The notes beneath the pieces were generated by a model. That model was given only the letters and a program-made list of their open reading frames with translations. It searched no databases and had not been told where the DNA came from. The translations under genes were made by a program, and so were the position numbers. DNA of 64,000 nt from CAJBVW01 sp964457335 (GTDB taxonomy: Bacteria; Myxococcota_A; UBA796; SXON01): assembly GCA_964457335.1 (NCBI GenBank), contig CAYWGD010000007.1, positions 50,199 through 114,198 on the forward strand, read 5' to 3'. This document shows positions 62,848-64,000 of this stretch, one piece after another. Numbering within the stretch: the stretch's first letter is position 1; each line of letters opens with the position of its first letter.

Positions 62848-63844
62848 GGCGATCCTCCTCGACCTCGTTCGCCTCGCCGAGGCGCGGCAGGTAGCGCCGC
62901 ACCAGGTAGAGCTGCCGCTCCTGCACGCTGCGCAGCCGCGCGACCATCAGCGCCACCTGCCCCAGGCCGAACACCAGCGTGGCCATCCCGAACAGGAACG
63001 CGGAGGTGAAGCCCGCCCAGATGTGCGGGCTGAACTGGCCCGCGGTGAAGCGGTGCCAGAGGAAGAAGCCGCCGAGCCCGAACGACGCGACGAGGAACAG
63101 CGCCGCGGCGTTGTTGAACAGCACCCCCGGCGAGTAGTCGCGGATGAAGCTGAAGATGATCCCGAGGGTACGGTAGGCGTAGCGGAACAGGTTCGACGCA
63201 ACGCGGCTCTTCCCGTGCTCGCGCACGCCGCGCACCTTCATCGGCATCTCGACCATGCGCAGGCCCTTCTGCGACATCACCAGGAAGCTCTCCTGGGTGT
63301 ACGTGAAGCGGCCGAGGAGCACGAGGTTGAGCAGCGCCTCGCGGCCGTAGGCGCGGAAGCCGCAGCTCACGTCCTCGAAGCGCTGGTTGATGAGCCCGCT
63401 GATGATGCGCGCCATGCCCCAGTTGCCGAGCTTCTTGACCCACGGCATCTCGGGCACGAGCGCCGGGTCGAGGAAGCGGCTCGCCGTGACGAAGTCCGCG
63501 CGGCCCTCGGCCACGGGGACCACGATCTTCGCGATGTCCTCGGGGGCGAACTGCCCGTCGGAGTCGATGTTCACGAGGATGTCGACGCCGCGGCGCACGG
63601 CCTCGCCGAGGCCCGTCTGGAGCGCGGTGCCGACCCCCAGGTTGTGGCCGTGGCTGATGACGGACGCGCCGGCCGCGCGGGAGATCTCGACCGTCCGGTC
63701 GGTCGATCCGTCGTCGACGACGAGGATCTCGACGGAGGAGATGCCCGGGATGTTCCGGGGCACTCGCGCGAGGACCGCGCCGATCGACGCCTCCTCGTTG
63801 AGCGCCGGCATCATCACGAGGAGACGCGGGAGTCGGGAGGCCAT
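62837..63844 (-). CDS. GT2 (DPM1-like) membrane glycosyltransferase
   Basis: 335 aa from ATG 63844. The GT-A motifs are RLLVMMPALNEEASIGAVL, ILVVDDGSTDRTVEI, ILVNIDSDGQFAPEDI and SRFLDPALVP. Two C-terminal TM helices (LFNNAAALFLVASFGLGGFFLW and IWAGFTSAFLFGMATLVFGLGQVALMV) anchor it. These enzymes transfer a sugar to polyprenyl phosphate on the cytoplasmic side, making the donor for GT-C enzymes such as the next two membrane proteins. It is the first gene of the minus-strand envelope module. Confidence 0.93.
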   Translation of the reverse strand: MASRLPRLLVMMPALNEEASIGAVLARVPRNIPGISSVEILVVDDGSTDRTVEISRAAGASVISHGHNLGVGTALQTGLGEAVRRGVDILVNIDSDGQFAPEDIAKIVVPVAEGRADFVTASRFLDPALVPEMPWVKKLGNWGMARIISGLINQRFEDVSCGFRAYGREALLNLVLLGRFTYTQESFLVMSQKGLRMVEMPMKVRGVREHGKSRVASNLFRYAYRTLGIIFSFIRDYSPGVLFNNAAALFLVASFGLGGFFLWHRFTAGQFSPHIWAGFTSAFLFGMATLVFGLGQVALMVARLRSVQERQLYLVRRYLPRLGEANEVEEDRRAN

Positions 63845-64000
63845 CGCATCAATTCCGGTGGGCGCGCTTGCTAACCTGCTGGTCGGACCGGACCAGCGCG
63901 CGGCCGATCGAGAGGAGGTGCCGGGCGCGACCCCGCCCGGGGGGGCGGGGTCGGGCCCCTGCGGGCGCGCGGCGGAGCCGCTTGGTCGGGCCGCCGCGCG
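63845..64000. other. Short terminal intergenic region
   Basis: 156 bp to the window end holds G+C-rich sequence with a CCCCGCC...GGCGGGG hairpin near 63933-63952. It should include the promoter of the envelope module. No gene is visible. Confidence 0.5.

Noticed and set aside
1..64000. tRNA, rRNA, transposase, integrase, phage or toxin-antitoxin genes
   Set aside because: I looked for these and saw none with supporting sequence, though a by-eye search can miss a tRNA.

Overview
The window is 64 kb of very G+C-rich bacterial DNA (clearly above 70% by eye), almost fully coding. Gene content points to an uncultured member of the Myxococcota (Polyangia-like). It carries many secreted lipoproteins with Asp/Thr/Ser/Gly linkers after the lipobox, three proteins with short MYXO-CTERM-like tails (Cys, hydrophobic helix, Arg cluster), Ser/Thr kinase-like proteins fused to FGE/sulfatase-modifying-factor domains, FHA regulators, MopE-type Asp/Cys repeats, LVIVD and FG-GAP propellers, and a di-heme MauG/cytochrome c peroxidase-like lipoprotein. 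This placement is inference; there is no rRNA or other marker gene here. I saw no tRNA, rRNA, CRISPR array, transposase, integrase or phage gene. One 100-N assembly gap lies at 54299-54398.

Layout. 1-3573: end of an M16 zinc peptidase and a divergent MopE-repeat/L-domain lipoprotein. 3589-9902 (minus): LVIVD lipoprotein, MauG-like lipoprotein, lipase-maturation-factor-like membrane protein, DUF4920 lipoprotein and a small unknown protein. 9962-11746: a membrane protein and a trypsin-like protease. 12396-17466 (minus): a translationally coupled signalling operon, kinase-like/2xFGE, pseudokinase/FGE, then FHA/winged-helix. 17985-20909: a polytopic membrane protein and a second FHA/winged-helix regulator. 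21319-30309: OmpA lipoprotein, FG-GAP lipoprotein, RND efflux pair, hemerythrin, fatty acyl-AMP ligase. 30333-33502: small secreted protein divergent from a complete Ser/Thr kinase/PEGA-like/FGE protein. 33542-38835 (minus): lipoprotein, ASST-like lipoprotein, NamZ-type muramidase, aldo/keto reductase, PhyH oxygenase. 38920-42297 (minus): a GT39-like membrane protein and a CrtI-type oxidoreductase. 42493-50245: two paralogous FG-GAP lipoproteins divergent from an outer-membrane barrel protein, ECF sigma factor, FecR-like protein and RCC1-like lipoprotein. 50339-54010: ComEC-like metallo-beta-lactamase lipoprotein and a large secreted propeller. 54724-57217: alpha/beta hydrolase/LysR pair and a short MopE protein. 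57267-63844 (minus): envelope glycan module of GT2, methyltransferase, GT-C/phosphatase fusion and another GT-C-like protein.

The most unusual signals are non-coding. A ~45-bp leader is shared by the ECF sigma gene and both FG-GAP lipoprotein genes. A near-perfect palindromic repeat family occurs at three loci. A ~60-bp-armed inverted repeat lies at 51.6-51.8 kb, and a 53-bp tandem repeat is broken by the assembly gap. There are also several families of recurring G+C hairpins. The strongest candidate for an uncharacterised system is the kinase-like/pseudokinase/FHA-DNA-binding operon at 12.4-17.5 kb, with the sigma-factor/leader regulon at 42.5-50.2 kb second.
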